A stretch of DNA of 64,000 nucleotides from Streptomyces canus (GTDB taxonomy: Bacteria; Actinomycetota; Actinomycetes; Streptomycetales; Streptomycetaceae), in the NCBI RefSeq assembly GCF_041435015.1, contig NZ_CP107989.1:4340001-4404000 (forward strand), in the 5' to 3' direction. The translations under genes were made by a program, and so were the position numbers. This document shows positions 54,277 through 64,000 of the stretch, in pieces. Numbering within the stretch: the first letter of the stretch is position 1; each line of letters starts with the position of its first letter. A model generated the notes under the pieces. The model had not been told where the DNA came from. It saw nothing but the letters and a program-made list of their open reading frames with translations, and made no database searches.

Positions 54277-55844
54277 TTGGCCGCCTCCACCTCGGGCTTG
54301 GGGTCCTTCTTGTGTACGTCGGACATGGTCGACTTCACCGCCGGGTTCACGATGTCCGTGACGGGCTTCGGGTAGACGCCCAGGAAGATCAACAGGACGA
54401 CCAGCGGGGCGACGACCAGGAGCTCACGCGCGCGCAGGTCGGGCATCGCGGAGACCTCCGGCTTCACCGGGCCCGTCATCGTCCGCTGGTAGAGGACGAG
54501 GGTGTAGAGCGCGGCGAGCACGATGCCGAACGTCGCGATGATGCCGATCGCCGGGTAACGCGCGAACGTGCCGACCAGGACCAGGAACTCACTCACGAAG
54601 GGCGCGAGTCCCGGCAGGGACAGGGTCGCCAGGCCGCCGATCAGGAAGGTGCCGGCGAGCACCGGGGCGACCTTCTGGACACCGCCGTAGTCGGCGATGA
54701 GGCGCGAGCCGCGCCGCGAGATCAGGAAGCCGGCCACCAGCATCAGCGCGGCCGTCGAGATCCCGTGGTTGACCATGTAGAGCGTCGCGCCGGACTGGCC
54801 CTGGCTGGTCATGGCGAAGATGCCCATGATGATGAAGCCGAAGTGCGAGATCGACGCGTAGGCCACCAGCCGCTTGATGTCCCGCTGGCCGACCGCGAGC
54901 AGCGCCCCGTAGATGATGCTGATCACCGCCAGGACCAGGATCACTGGCGTCGCCCACTTGCTGGCCTCCGGGAAGAGCTGGAGGCAGAAGCGGAGCATCG
55001 CGAAGGTGCCCACCTTGTCGACGACCGCCGTGATGAGCACGGCGACCGGGGCGGTGGCCTCCCCCATCGCGTTGGGCAGCCAGGTGTGCAGCGGCCACAG
55101 GGGCGCCTTCACCGCGAAGGCGAAGAAGAACCCGAGGAACAGCCAGCGTTCGGTGTTCGTCGCCATGTCGAGCGAGCCGTTGGCACGCGCTTCGGCGATC
55201 GCCTGGAGGCTGAAGTTCCCGGCGACCACGTAGAGGCCGATCACCGCGGCCAGCATGATCAGGCCGCCGACCAGGTTGTAGAGGAGGAACTTCACGGCGG
55301 CGTACGAGCGTTGGGCCGCCGCCTTCTCGTCGGAGCCCGCGTGGGCACGGTCCCCGAAGCCGCCGATGAGGAAGTACATCGGGATGAGCATGGCTTCGAA
55401 GAAGATGTAGAAGAGGAAGACGTCGGTGGCCTCGAAGGAGATGATCACCATCGCCTCGACGGCCAGGATCAGGGCGAAGAAGCCCTGCGTCGGCCGCCAC
55501 CGCTTGCTTCCGGTCTCCAGTGGGTCGGCGTCGTGCCAGCCCGCCAGGATGATGAACGGGATCAGCAGCGCGGTCAGCGCGAGAAGCGCCACTCCGATGC
55601 CGTCCACGCCCAGTTCGTACCGGACCCCGAAGTCCGCGATCCAGGCGTGTGATTCGGTGAGTTGGTAGCGGGCGCCGTCCGGGTCGAAGCGGACCAGGAC
55701 GGCGATCGCGAGGGCGAGTGTGGCGAGGGAGACGAGCAGCGCCAGCCATTTGGCTGCGGTGCGTCGCGCGGCCGGCACGGCGGCCGTGGCGATCGCCCCG
55801 ATCGCCGGGAGCGCCGCCGTCGCTGTCAGCAGAGGAAAGGACAT
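54273..55844 (-). CDS. nuoM: NADH-quinone oxidoreductase subunit M
   Basis: A 523-residue membrane subunit, one of three antiporter-like proton channels of complex I. FFEAMLIPMYFLIGGFG (TM5 Glu), FAFAVKAPLWPLHTWLPNAMGEA (Lys region) and VGQRDIKRLVAYASISHFGFI are the normal family motifs. ATG 55844 has AGAGGAAAGG upstream. It is separated from nuoL by 5 bases and overlaps nuoN. A charged tail (MSDVHKKDPKPEVEAAK) closes the protein. Confidence 0.95.
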   Translation of the reverse strand: MSFPLLTATAALPAIGAIATAAVPAARRTAAKWLALLVSLATLALAIAVLVRFDPDGARYQLTESHAWIADFGVRYELGVDGIGVALLALTALLIPFIILAGWHDADPLETGSKRWRPTQGFFALILAVEAMVIISFEATDVFLFYIFFEAMLIPMYFLIGGFGDRAHAGSDEKAAAQRSYAAVKFLLYNLVGGLIMLAAVIGLYVVAGNFSLQAIAEARANGSLDMATNTERWLFLGFFFAFAVKAPLWPLHTWLPNAMGEATAPVAVLITAVVDKVGTFAMLRFCLQLFPEASKWATPVILVLAVISIIYGALLAVGQRDIKRLVAYASISHFGFIIMGIFAMTSQGQSGATLYMVNHGISTAALMLVAGFLISRRGSRLIADYGGVQKVAPVLAGTFLIGGLATLSLPGLAPFVSEFLVLVGTFARYPAIGIIATFGIVLAALYTLVLYQRTMTGPVKPEVSAMPDLRARELLVVAPLVVLLIFLGVYPKPVTDIVNPAVKSTMSDVHKKDPKPEVEAAK

Positions 55845-55849
55845 CGGTA

Positions 55850-57763
55850 TCAGACCGCCCTCATCAGCAGGGTCGCGGCGACGAGGATCGCCGCGCCGCC
55901 GAACATCGAGACCGCGTACGACCGCGCGTAGCCGTTCTGCAGCTTGCGCATCCGTCCGGAGAGGCCGCCGACCGAGGCCGCCGTGCCGTTGACCACGCCG
56001 TCGACCAGGGTGTGGTCGACGTAGACCAGGGAGCGCGTGAGGTGCTCTCCGCCGCGGACCAGGACGACGTGGTTGAAGTCGTCCTGGAGCAGGTCGCGCC
56101 GGGCGGCCCGGGTGAGCAGCGACCCGCGCGGGGCGACGACCGGGACCGGGCGGCGGGCGTACTGGGCGTAGGCGATCGCCACGCCGATCACCAGGACCAC
56201 CATCGTGGCGAGGGTGACGGTGAGAGCGCTGACCGGGGAGTCGCCGTGGGAGTGCCCGGTGACCGGCTCCAGCCAGTGCAGGAAGCGGTCGCCGATGCTG
56301 AAGAACCCACCGGCGAAGACCGATCCGAACGCCAGCACGATCATCGGGATCGTCATGGACTTCGGGGACTCGTGCGGGTGCGGCTCGTGGCCCTCGGCAT
56401 CCGGCTGCCAGCGCTTCTCGCCGAAGAACGTCATCAGCATCACGCGCGTCATGTAGAAGGCGGTGATGGCCGCGCCCAGCAGGGCCGCGCCGCCGAGGAT
56501 CCAGCCCTCGGTGCCGCCCTTGGCGAAGGCCGCCTCGATGATCTTGTCCTTGGAGAAGAAGCCCGACAGGCCCGGGAAGCCGATGATGGCGAGGTAGCCG
56601 AGGCCGAAGGTGACGAAGGTGATCGGCATGTACTTGCGCAGGCCGCCGTACTTCCTCATGTCGACCTCGTCGTTCATGCCGTGCATGACCGAGCCGGCGC
56701 CGAGGAAGAGCCCGGCCTTGAAGAAGCCGTGCGTCACCAGGTGCATGATCGCGAAGACGTAGCCGATGGGGCCGAGGCCCGCGGCGAGGACCATGTAGCC
56801 GATCTGCGACATGGTCGAGCCGGCCAGTGCCTTCTTGATGTCGTCCTTCGCGCAACCGACGATCGCACCGAACAGGAGCGTGACGGCACCGACGACGGTG
56901 ACGACGAGCAGGGCGTCCGGAGCGAGGTTGAAGATGTTGGCGGAGCGGACGATCAGATAGACGCCCGCGGTCACCATGGTCGCCGCGTGGATGAGGGCCG
57001 AGACCGGGGTCGGGCCCTCCATCGCGTCCCCGAGCCAGGACTGCAGCGGCACCTGGGCGGACTTGCCGCAGGCGGCCAGCAGCAGCATCAGCGCGATGCC
57101 GGTGAGCGTGGCCTCGGAGGCGCCCTCGACGAGTCCGGGCTTCTCGTGGCTGCCGAGGACCGGGCCGAAGGCGAAGGTGCCGAACGTCGTGAACATCAGC
57201 ATGATCGCGATCGACAGGCCCATGTCGCCCACGCGGTTGACCAGGAAGGCCTTCTTCGCCGCGGTGGCCGCGCTGGGCTTGTGCTGCCAGAAGCCGATCA
57301 GCAGGTAGGAGGCGAGACCGACGCCCTCCCAGCCGACGTACAGCAGGAGGTAGTTGTCGGCGAGGACGAGCAGCAGCATCGCCGCGAGGAACAGGTTCAG
57401 ATAGCCGAAGAAGCGGCGGCGGCGCTCGTCGTGCTCCATGTACGCGATCGAGTACAGGTGGATCAGCGAGCCGACGCCCGTGATCAGCAGCACGAACGTC
57501 ATCGACAACTGGTCGAGGCGGAAGGTGACGTCCGCCTGGAAGCCCTCGACCGGGATCCAGGTCCACAGGTGCTGGATGAGGGTGCGGTCCTCGGCGTTCT
57601 TGCCGAGCAGGTCGGCGAAGAGGATGGCGCCGAACACGAAGGAAGCGGCGGCGAGGATCGTGCCGATCCAGTGGCCGACGGCGTCCAGCCGCCGGCCGCC
57701 GGTCAGCAGGACCGCCGCTCCGAGCAGAGGCGCCGCGATGAGCAGCGCGATCAGGTTCTCCAC
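55850..57763 (-). CDS. nuoL: NADH-quinone oxidoreductase subunit L
   Basis: A 637-residue subunit, the distal proton channel of complex I with the long lateral helix. [29 protein letters not shown] [34 protein letters not shown] (quinone-oxidoreductase L motif) and [20 protein letters not shown] are seen. A His-rich loop ([13 protein letters not shown]) sits near residue 475. GTG 57763 is used; a 14-base gap precedes it from nuoK. Confidence 0.95.
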   Translation of the reverse strand: MENLIALLIAAPLLGAAVLLTGGRRLDAVGHWIGTILAAASFVFGAILFADLLGKNAEDRTLIQHLWTWIPVEGFQADVTFRLDQLSMTFVLLITGVGSLIHLYSIAYMEHDERRRRFFGYLNLFLAAMLLLVLADNYLLLYVGWEGVGLASYLLIGFWQHKPSAATAAKKAFLVNRVGDMGLSIAIMLMFTTFGTFAFGPVLGSHEKPGLVEGASEATLTGIALMLLLAACGKSAQVPLQSWLGDAMEGPTPVSALIHAATMVTAGVYLIVRSANIFNLAPDALLVVTVVGAVTLLFGAIVGCAKDDIKKALAGSTMSQIGYMVLAAGLGPIGYVFAIMHLVTHGFFKAGLFLGAGSVMHGMNDEVDMRKYGGLRKYMPITFVTFGLGYLAIIGFPGLSGFFSKDKIIEAAFAKGGTEGWILGGAALLGAAITAFYMTRVMLMTFFGEKRWQPDAEGHEPHPHESPKSMTIPMIVLAFGSVFAGGFFSIGDRFLHWLEPVTGHSHGDSPVSALTVTLATMVVLVIGVAIAYAQYARRPVPVVAPRGSLLTRAARRDLLQDDFNHVVLVRGGEHLTRSLVYVDHTLVDGVVNGTAASVGGLSGRMRKLQNGYARSYAVSMFGGAAILVAATLLMRAV

Positions 57764-57777
57764 GATTCAGCGACCCC

Positions 57778-58077
57778 TTACAGCTTCATCAGGCTGGCGT
57801 CGTCGACCGAGGCCGAGTGGCGGGAACGGAACAGCGACACGATGATCGCGAGCCCGACCACGACCTCCGCGGCGGCGACGACCATCGTGAAGAAGGCGAT
57901 GATCTGGCCGTCGAGATTGCCGTGCATCCGGGAGAAGGCGACGAACGCGAGGTTGCAGGCGTTGAGCATGAGCTCGATGCACATGAACACGACGATGGCG
58001 TTGCGCCTGATCAGCACGCCGGTGGCGCCGATCGTGAACAACAGGGCGGCGAGGTAGAGATAGTTGACCGGGTTCAC
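57778..58077 (-). CDS. nuoK: NADH-quinone oxidoreductase subunit K
   Basis: A 99-residue three-helix subunit. The two buried glutamates needed for proton transfer are visible in [15 protein letters not shown] and [16 protein letters not shown] 58077 overlaps the nuoJ stop by 4 bases (ATGA). Size and sequence are standard. Confidence 0.95.
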
Positions 58078-58931
58078 TTCGACGCCTCCCTCTTGAAGGT
58101 GGCCGGTTCGATCTCGGTCCGGTCCAGGCGCTCCTCCGCGCGCTGCTCCAACGCCTTGAGGTCGTTGAGAGCTTCGGCGGACACGTCACGGATCTGACCG
58201 CGCTGGCGCAGGGTCTTGCTGACCGTGAGCTCGGAGGGGGTGCCGTCGGGCAGCAGGCCCGCGATGTCCACCGCGTTGTGCCGGGCGTAGACGCCGGGGG
58301 CGGGCAGCGGCGGGAGGTGCTTGCCGTCGCGGACGCGCTTCTCGGCCATCTCACGCTGGGTCAGGGCGCGCTCGGTGCGCTCGCGGTGGGTGAGCACCAT
58401 GGCGCCGACGGCGGCCGTGATCAGCAGAGCGCCGGTGATTTCGAAGGCGAAGACGTACTTGGTGAAGATGAGGGTGGCGAGGCCCTCGACATTGCCGCCG
58501 GAGTTGGCCTGGGTGAGGCCGTTGAACTCGTTGAGGGAGGCGTTGCCGATGCCCGCGAACAGCAGGATGCCGAAGCCGAGCCCGCACAGCAGGGCCAGCC
58601 AGCGCTGGCCCTTGATGGTCTCCTTCAGGGAGTCCGCCGCGGTCACGCCGACGAGCATCACCACGAACAGGAACAGCATCATGATCGCGCCGGTGTAGAC
58701 GATGATCTGTACGACGCCGAGGAAGTAGGCGCCGTTGGCGAGGTAGAAGACCGCCAGGATGATCATGGTTCCGGCGAGCGAGAGCGCGCTGTGGACGGAC
58801 TTCTTCATGAAGACGGTGCACAGGGCGCCGATCACGGCGACGGTGCCGAGGACCCAGAACTGGAAGGCCTCGCCGGTGGAGGTGTCGGCGGCCAGAGTGG
58901 CCGCGGCGGCGAGCTGGAGAGGTGCGGTCAT
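58074..58931 (-). CDS. nuoJ: NADH-quinone oxidoreductase subunit J
   Basis: A 285-residue subunit. Five helices fill the first ~190 residues with the conserved [21 protein letters not shown] pi-bulge helix. As in other actinobacteria, the C-terminus is extended by ~90 charged residues ([20 protein letters not shown] through [19 protein letters not shown]) in the cytoplasm. It overlaps nuoI upstream and nuoK downstream by 4 bases each. Confidence 0.95.
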
Positions 58932-59569
58932 CGCCCGATCACCCTCTCCGACGCCGGTTCGTCCGCACCGAAGGTGGAGTCGGCCTCCTGGACCACCTCG
59001 CCCTTGGAGACGGCGACCTGGGGGACGGTGCCGGGCGCGGCCTCGGTCACCAGGCCCCGGTAGTAGTCCTGCTCATCCGTGCCGGGGTAGATGGCGTGGG
59101 GCGAGTCCACCATGCCGTCCTCGAGGCCGGCGAGCAGCTGCTCCTTGGTGAAGATGAGGTTGGCGCGACTGCTGTCGGCCAGCTCGAACTCGTTGGTCAT
59201 CGTGAGCGCGCGCGTGGGGCACGCCTCGATGCACAGGCCGCACAGGATGCAGCGGGCGTAGTTGATCTGGTAGACGCGGCCGTACCGCTCGCCCGGCGAG
59301 TAACGCTCCTCGTCGGTGTTGTCGGCGCCCTCCACATAGATGGCGTCGGCGGGGCAGGCCCAGGCGCACAGCTCGCAGCCGACGCACTTCTCCAGGCCGT
59401 CCGGATGGCGGTTGAGCTGGTGCCGTCCGTGGAACCGGGGAGCGGTGGTCTTCTGCTGCTCCGGGTACTGCTCGGTCAGCCGCTTCTTGAACATGGCCTT
59501 GAAGGTCACGCCGAAGCCGGCGACGGGGTTCATGAAACCGGGCTTGGTTTCCTTGGGTTCCTCAGCCAT
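58928..59569 (-). CDS. nuoI: NADH-quinone oxidoreductase subunit I
   Basis: A 213-residue ferredoxin-like subunit carrying clusters N6a and N6b. Both motifs are complete: [12 protein letters not shown] and [14 protein letters not shown]-terminal extension of ~60 residues ([19 protein letters not shown]) is typical of actinobacterial NuoI. ATG 59569 overlaps the nuoH end by 8 bases; a longer upstream reading enters nuoH and is rejected. Confidence 0.95.
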   Translation of the reverse strand: MAEEPKETKPGFMNPVAGFGVTFKAMFKKRLTEQYPEQQKTTAPRFHGRHQLNRHPDGLEKCVGCELCAWACPADAIYVEGADNTDEERYSPGERYGRVYQINYARCILCGLCIEACPTRALTMTNEFELADSSRANLIFTKEQLLAGLEDGMVDSPHAIYPGTDEQDYYRGLVTEAAPGTVPQVAVSKGEVVQEADSTFGADEPASERVIGR

Positions 59570-60926
59570 CGGACGCCTCCTTTCCATCCAGAGATCCGTC
59601 ACTCTGAGTATCGGGCCCGCCACTGACAATCAGCTCCCGCTCCTGGCGCGAGGGGCGTCGCGGTACCGGCGGCAACTCCTGTCCGGGCAGCGGCGGGACG
59701 GGGAATCCGCCCGCCATCGGGTCGTATCCGGCCGGCTGTTCGGCGGGCTGCTCTGCCACCTTCGACTTCTCGCGGAACATGTCGGCGACGAAGGAGAGCA
59801 GCAGCAGGACCAGGACTCCGCCGCCCACGTAGAGGGCGATGTCGGCGAAGTCGTAGTTCTCGTTGCGCAGGGTCCGCACGGTCGCGACGAGCATCAGCCA
59901 CACCACGGAGACCGGGATGAGGACCTTCCAGCCGAGCTTCATCAGCTGGTCGTAGCGGACCCGCGGGAGCGTGCCGCGCAGCCAGATGAAGAAGAACAGC
60001 AGCAGCTGCACCTTGATCACGAACCAGAGGAGCGGCCACCAGCCGTGGTTCGCGCCCTCCCAGAAGGTGCTGATGGGCCAGGGAGCCCGCCAGCCGCCGA
60101 GGAAGAGCGTGGTCGTCACGGCCGAGACCGTCACCATGTTCACGTACTCGGCGAGCATGAACAGCGCGAACTTGATCGACGAGTACTCGGTGTTGAAGCC
60201 GCCGACCAGGTCGCCCTCGGACTCCGGCATGTCGAAGGGGGCGCGGTTGGTCTCGCCGACCATCGTGATGACGTAGATGATGAAGGAGACCGGCAGCAGG
60301 ACGATGTACCAGCGGTCCTGCTGGGCCTCGACGATCGCCGAGGTGGACATCGACCCGGAGTAGAGGAACACCGAGGCGAAGGCGGCACCCATCGCGATCT
60401 CGTACGAGATCATCTGCGCGCAGGAGCGCAGACCGCCGAGCAGCGGATACGTCGACCCGGAGCTCCAGCCCGCCAGGACGATGCCGTAGATGCCGACCGA
60501 GGCGACCGCGAGGATGTAGAGCATCGCGATCGGCAGGTCGGTGAGCTGCATCGCCGTACGGTGGCCGAAGATCGAGACCTCGTTGTCGGACGGGCCGAAG
60601 GGGATCACCGCGATCGCCATGAAGGCGGGGATGGCCGCGACGATCGGCGCGAGGATGTAGACCACCTTGTCCGCGCGCTTGACGATGACGTCTTCCTTCA
60701 GCATCAGCTTGATGCCGTCGGCGAGCGACTGGAGCATGCCCCAGGGGCCGTGCCGGTTGGGGCCGATGCGCAGCTGCATCCAGGCGACGACCTTGCGCTC
60801 CCACACGATGGAGAACAGCACGGTCAGCATCAGGAAGGCGAAGCAGAAGACGGCCTTGATGACGACGAGCCACCAGGGGTCGGTGCCGAACATCGAGAGG
60901 TCTTCCGCAGCGAGGTACGGGCTCAT
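59562..60926 (-). CDS. nuoH: NADH-quinone oxidoreductase subunit H
   Basis: A 454-residue quinone-site subunit. [42 protein letters not shown] and [18 protein letters not shown] are hallmark segments. Eight helices are followed by a ~75-residue Pro/Gly-rich cytoplasmic tail ([20 protein letters not shown]) absent from the paralogue at 171-1139. ATG 60926 overlaps the nuoG stop by 4 bases. Confidence 0.95.
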   Translation of the reverse strand: MSPYLAAEDLSMFGTDPWWLVVIKAVFCFAFLMLTVLFSIVWERKVVAWMQLRIGPNRHGPWGMLQSLADGIKLMLKEDVIVKRADKVVYILAPIVAAIPAFMAIAVIPFGPSDNEVSIFGHRTAMQLTDLPIAMLYILAVASVGIYGIVLAGWSSGSTYPLLGGLRSCAQMISYEIAMGAAFASVFLYSGSMSTSAIVEAQQDRWYIVLLPVSFIIYVITMVGETNRAPFDMPESEGDLVGGFNTEYSSIKFALFMLAEYVNMVTVSAVTTTLFLGGWRAPWPISTFWEGANHGWWPLLWFVIKVQLLLFFFIWLRGTLPRVRYDQLMKLGWKVLIPVSVVWLMLVATVRTLRNENYDFADIALYVGGGVLVLLLLSFVADMFREKSKVAEQPAEQPAGYDPMAGGFPVPPLPGQELPPVPRRPSRQERELIVSGGPDTQSDGSLDGKEASDG

Positions 60927-63427
60927 GCCTCCACCTCCTTGGGGGCTTCGGTGGCGAGCGTGGCCGGGCCGATGCGGACGAGGGAGCCGGGCAGCGCCCC
61001 GGCGTCGGAGGCGACGCCGCCGCCGGTGGAGTTCAGCGGGAGCCAGACCACGCGGTCGGGCATCTCGGTGATCTGCAGCGGCAGTTCGACGACTCCGGTC
61101 TTGCCGGTCACGGCGAGGAGGTCGCCTTCCTTGACGCCCACCTCGGCGGCTGTAGCGGCCGACACACGCGCGCGTGCCGCGTGCCGGGTCCCGGCGAGCG
61201 CCTCGTCGCCCTGCTGGAGGAGACCCTGGTCCAGCAGCAGCCGGTGCCCGGCCAGTACGGCCTCTCCGGCGGCGGGCCGCGGCAACTGGGCCCCGGTCTC
61301 CAGGGGTTCGGTGCCGTGCGGTCCGTCCCAGGGACCGAGCCGGTCGATCTCCGCGCGCGTGGTGCGCAGATCGGGCAGGCCCAGGTGTACGTCCATGGCG
61401 TCGGCCAGCATCTGGAGGACCCGTGCGTCGGTGGGTGCGAGGCCGCGGATCATCTGGTCGGGCTTGAGCGCGGCCTCGAAGAAGCGCACCCTGCCCTCCC
61501 AGTTGAGGAAGGTGCCGCCCTTCTCGGCGACCGCGGCCACCGGCAGGACGACGTCCGCGAGCGCGGTGACCTCACCGGGCCGCAGTTCCAGCGACACCAC
61601 GAACCCGACCTCCTGGAGCGCTTCACGCGCGCGTGCCGGATCGGGCAGGTCGGCGATCTCGACGCCCGCGACCACCAGGGCCTGGAGCTCGCCGGATACG
61701 GCGGCCTCGATGATCTGGCCGGTGTCCCGCCCGTAGCGGTGCGGGAGTTCGGCCACGCCCCAGACCGAGGCGACCTCGTCACGCGCACGAGGGTCGGTGG
61801 CCGGACGGCCGCCCGGCAGGAGCGACGGCAGCGCGCCCGCCTCGAGGGCGCCGCGCTCTCCGGCCCGCCGCGGGATCCACACCAGCTGCGCGCCGGTCGC
61901 GGAGGCGGCCCGTACGGCGGCGGTCAGTCCGCCCTTCGCCGCGGCAAGCCGCTCGCCGACGACGATCACCGCACCCGCGGTGCGCAGTGCCTCCGCGGCC
62001 CTGCTGCCGTCGCCCTCCAGTCCCACTTCGCCGGCCAGCGCGTCCAGCCACTCGGTCTCGGTGCCGGGAGCGGCGGGCAGCAGCGTGCCGCCGGCCTTCT
62101 CCAGGCCGCGGGTGGCGTGGGTGGCGAGCGAGAAGACCTTCTGTCCGTGCTTGCGCCAGGCCTTGCGCAGCCTCAGGAAGACGCCGGGCGCCTCCTCCTC
62201 GGCCTCGAACCCGACCAGCAGGACCGCCGGTGCCTTCTCCAGAGCGGAGTACGTGACGCCCGTACCGTCGAGGTCACGTCCGCGGCCGGCGATCCGCGCG
62301 GCCAGGAAGTCGGCCTCCTCGCTGCTGTGCACACGCGCGCGGAAGTCGATGTCGTTGGTGTCGAGCGCCACGCGCGCGAACTTGCTGTATGCGTAGGCGT
62401 CCTCAATGGTGAGGCGGCCGCCGGTGAGGACTCCGGCCCGGCCGCGCGAGGCGAGCAGTCCCTGGGCGGCGATCTGGAGGGCTTCCGGCCAGGAGGCCGG
62501 CACCAGCTCACCCTCGGGGTTGCGGACCAGCGGGTGCTCCAGCCGGTCCCGCTGCTGCGCGTACCGGAAGGCGAAGCGCCCCTTGTCGCAGATCCACTCC
62601 TCGTTGACCTCGGGGTCGTTGGCCGCGAGCTTGCGCATGACCTTGCCGCGCCGGTGGTCCGTGCGGGTGGCACAGCCGCCGGAGCAGTGCTCGCACACGC
62701 TCGGGGAGGACACCAGGTCGAAGGGGCGGGAGCGGAATCGGTACGCCGCCGAAGTGAGCGCGCCGACCGGGCAGATCTGGATGGTGTTGCCGGAGAAGTA
62801 CGACTCGAAGGGGTCGCCCTCTCCGGTGCCGACCTGCTGGAGCGCGCCCCGCTCGACCAGTTCGATCATGGGGTCGCCCGCGATCTGGTTGGAGAAGCGG
62901 GTGCAGCGGGCGCACAGCACACACCGCTCGCGGTCGAGCAGCACCTGTGTGGAGATCGGGACGGGCTTCTCGTACGTCCGCTTCTTGCCCTCGAACCGGG
63001 ACTCGGCCTGGCCGTGGGACATCGCCTGGTTCTGCAGGGGGCACTCGCCGCCCTTGTCGCAGACCGGGCAGTCCAGCGGGTGGTTGATGAGGAGGAGCTC
63101 CATCACACCGTGCTGGGCCTTCTCGGCGACCGGCGAGGTGAGGTGGGTCTTCACCACCATCCCGTCGGTGCAGGTGATGGTGCAGGAGGCCATCGGCTTG
63201 CGCTGGCCCTCGACCTCGACGATGCACTGGCGGCAGGCGCCGGCCGGGTCGAGGAGGGGGTGGTCGCAGAACCGGGGGATCTCGATGCCGAGCTCTTCGG
63301 CGGCCCGGATGACCAGGGTGCCCTTGGGCACGCTGATCTCGGCGCCGTCGATCGTCAGCGTGACGAGATCCTCCGGCGGGACCGCCGTCTCTCCCCCGCC
63401 CGAGGGAGTGCTGGTGGTCACGGTCAT
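60923..63427 (-). CDS. nuoG: NADH-quinone oxidoreductase subunit G
   Basis: An 834-residue iron-sulfur subunit of the NADH-oxidising arm. The 2Fe-2S domain has [20 protein letters not shown]; next come the His-ligated 4Fe-4S motif ([17 protein letters not shown]), a [10 protein letters not shown] cluster, the [12 protein letters not shown] cluster and a molybdopterin-oxidoreductase-like C-terminal domain that carries no cofactor. It passes electrons from NuoF along the chain. It overlaps nuoF and nuoH by 4 bases each. Confidence 0.95.
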   Translation of the reverse strand: MTVTTSTPSGGGETAVPPEDLVTLTIDGAEISVPKGTLVIRAAEELGIEIPRFCDHPLLDPAGACRQCIVEVEGQRKPMASCTITCTDGMVVKTHLTSPVAEKAQHGVMELLLINHPLDCPVCDKGGECPLQNQAMSHGQAESRFEGKKRTYEKPVPISTQVLLDRERCVLCARCTRFSNQIAGDPMIELVERGALQQVGTGEGDPFESYFSGNTIQICPVGALTSAAYRFRSRPFDLVSSPSVCEHCSGGCATRTDHRRGKVMRKLAANDPEVNEEWICDKGRFAFRYAQQRDRLEHPLVRNPEGELVPASWPEALQIAAQGLLASRGRAGVLTGGRLTIEDAYAYSKFARVALDTNDIDFRARVHSSEEADFLAARIAGRGRDLDGTGVTYSALEKAPAVLLVGFEAEEEAPGVFLRLRKAWRKHGQKVFSLATHATRGLEKAGGTLLPAAPGTETEWLDALAGEVGLEGDGSRAAEALRTAGAVIVVGERLAAAKGGLTAAVRAASATGAQLVWIPRRAGERGALEAGALPSLLPGGRPATDPRARDEVASVWGVAELPHRYGRDTGQIIEAAVSGELQALVVAGVEIADLPDPARAREALQEVGFVVSLELRPGEVTALADVVLPVAAVAEKGGTFLNWEGRVRFFEAALKPDQMIRGLAPTDARVLQMLADAMDVHLGLPDLRTTRAEIDRLGPWDGPHGTEPLETGAQLPRPAAGEAVLAGHRLLLDQGLLQQGDEALAGTRHAARARVSAATAAEVGVKEGDLLAVTGKTGVVELPLQITEMPDRVVWLPLNSTGGGVASDAGALPGSLVRIGPATLATEAPKEVEA

Positions 63428-64000
63428 GCGTTCACCTCCGTGCGGTCGGCCCAGGCCGTCGACTTGGCCGGGTCGAAGGGGCAGCCGCGGCCCGTGATGT
63501 GCTGCTCGTACTCCTCGCGGAAGTACTTGAGCGAGGAGAAGATCGGCGAGGCGGCGCCGTCACCGAGGGCGCAGAACGACTTGCCGTTGATGTTGTCGGC
63601 GATGTCGTTCAGCTTGTCGAGGTCGGACATGACGCCCTTGCCGGCCTCGATGTCGCGCAGCAACTGCACGAGCCAGTACGTGCCTTCGCGGCACGGGGTG
63701 CACTTGCCGCAGGACTCGTGGGCGTAGAACTCGGTCCAGCGGGTGACGGCGCGGACGACACAGGTCGTCTCGTCGAAGCACTGCAGAGCCTTGGTGCCGA
63801 GCATCGAGCCGGCGGCGCCCACACCCTCGTAGTCGAGGGGGACGTCGAGGTGCTCGTCGGTGAACATCGGCGTCGAGGAGCCGCCGGGCGTCCAGAACTT
63901 GAGCCGGTGCCCCGGCCGCATCCCGCCGCTCATCTCCAGGAGCTGGCGCAGCGTGATGCCGAGCGGGGCCTCGAACTGGCCGGGACTGGCGACGTGGCCG
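63424..64000 (-). CDS. nuoF: NADH-quinone oxidoreductase subunit F (C-terminal part)
   Basis: The last ~192 residues of the NADH- and FMN-binding subunit; the N-terminal two-thirds lies beyond the right edge. The N3 4Fe-4S motif [20 protein letters not shown] is present, followed by [18 protein letters not shown] with the fourth cysteine ligand. The stop overlaps the nuoG start (ATGA). With F, G, H, I, J, K, L, M and N in order, the operon is the complete canonical type, unlike the set at the left end. Confidence 0.95.
   Translation of the reverse strand, partial: GHVASPGQFEAPLGITLRQLLEMSGGMRPGHRLKFWTPGGSSTPMFTDEHLDVPLDYEGVGAAGSMLGTKALQCFDETTCVVRAVTRWTEFYAHESCGKCTPCREGTYWLVQLLRDIEAGKGVMSDLDKLNDIADNINGKSFCALGDGAASPIFSSLKYFREEYEQHITGRGCPFDPAKSTAWADRTEVNA

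Noticed and set aside
55845..57566. Extension of nuoM to over 1000 residues
   Set aside because: The extra part is nuoL read out of frame; ATG 55844 with a good ribosome-binding site fits NuoM length.
54243..63727. Very long plus-strand frames across the nuo operon, some near 800 residues
   Set aside because: They are His/Asp/Gly/Arg-rich antisense frames typical of GC-rich genomes and lack starts, motifs and codon bias.

Overview
The window is a chromosomal segment of a high-GC actinomycete, almost certainly Streptomyces. The signs are very GC-rich codons, many GTG starts, tail-to-head overlaps, Tat-type and lipoprotein signals, and a gene order that (from memory) resembles the stretch between the two nuo clusters of S. 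coelicolor. No tRNA, rRNA, insertion sequence or CRISPR array was recognised.

Left end (1-4013, minus strand): the start of a second, incomplete complex I cluster in the order nuoA-B-C-H-I. It has no nuoD, E, F or G between C and H. NuoC carries a very long low-complexity tail and NuoB ends in a hexapeptide repeat. Next (4235-11868, plus strand) come two paralogous NarL-type sensor kinases, a block of tandem DNA repeats, one response regulator, and a two-gene 2-oxoacid:ferredoxin oxidoreductase.

Middle left (12000-31600): small Streptomyces-type genes, an HxlR regulator divergent from a QorB-like quinone reductase, RarD overlapping tail-to-tail with an MFS exporter, a VOC protein, a secreted SGAP-type aminopeptidase, a TPR/P-loop-like pair with an amidase remnant, and an NADPH:FMN-type reductase. 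These are followed by a LolA-like protein with an ABC transporter, a polyprenyl diphosphate synthase, a POT transporter with a CocE hydrolase, a secreted SLT-type muralytic enzyme behind a c-di-AMP (ydaO) riboswitch, and a HAD phosphatase.

Middle right (31900-50331): a galactan-use locus comes first, with an ABC importer and LacI regulator on the minus strand and a divergent GH53 galactanase; perfect palindromes lie between them. Then come a lipoprotein, an FAD oxidoreductase/ATP-grasp pair, fumarylacetoacetase and an M56 peptidase. The most distinctive locus follows: a GntR regulator, an AprB-like ferredoxin, a sulfonate/nitrate-type ABC transporter, and an AprA/AsfA-like flavoprotein fused to HEAT repeats. 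It looks like an organosulfur uptake and reductive-desulfonation unit.

Right end (50389-64000, minus strand): recQ, a strong terminator, and the distal part of the complete respiratory complex I operon, nuoF(partial)-G-H-I-J-K-L-M-N, with most junctions overlapping by 4 bases.
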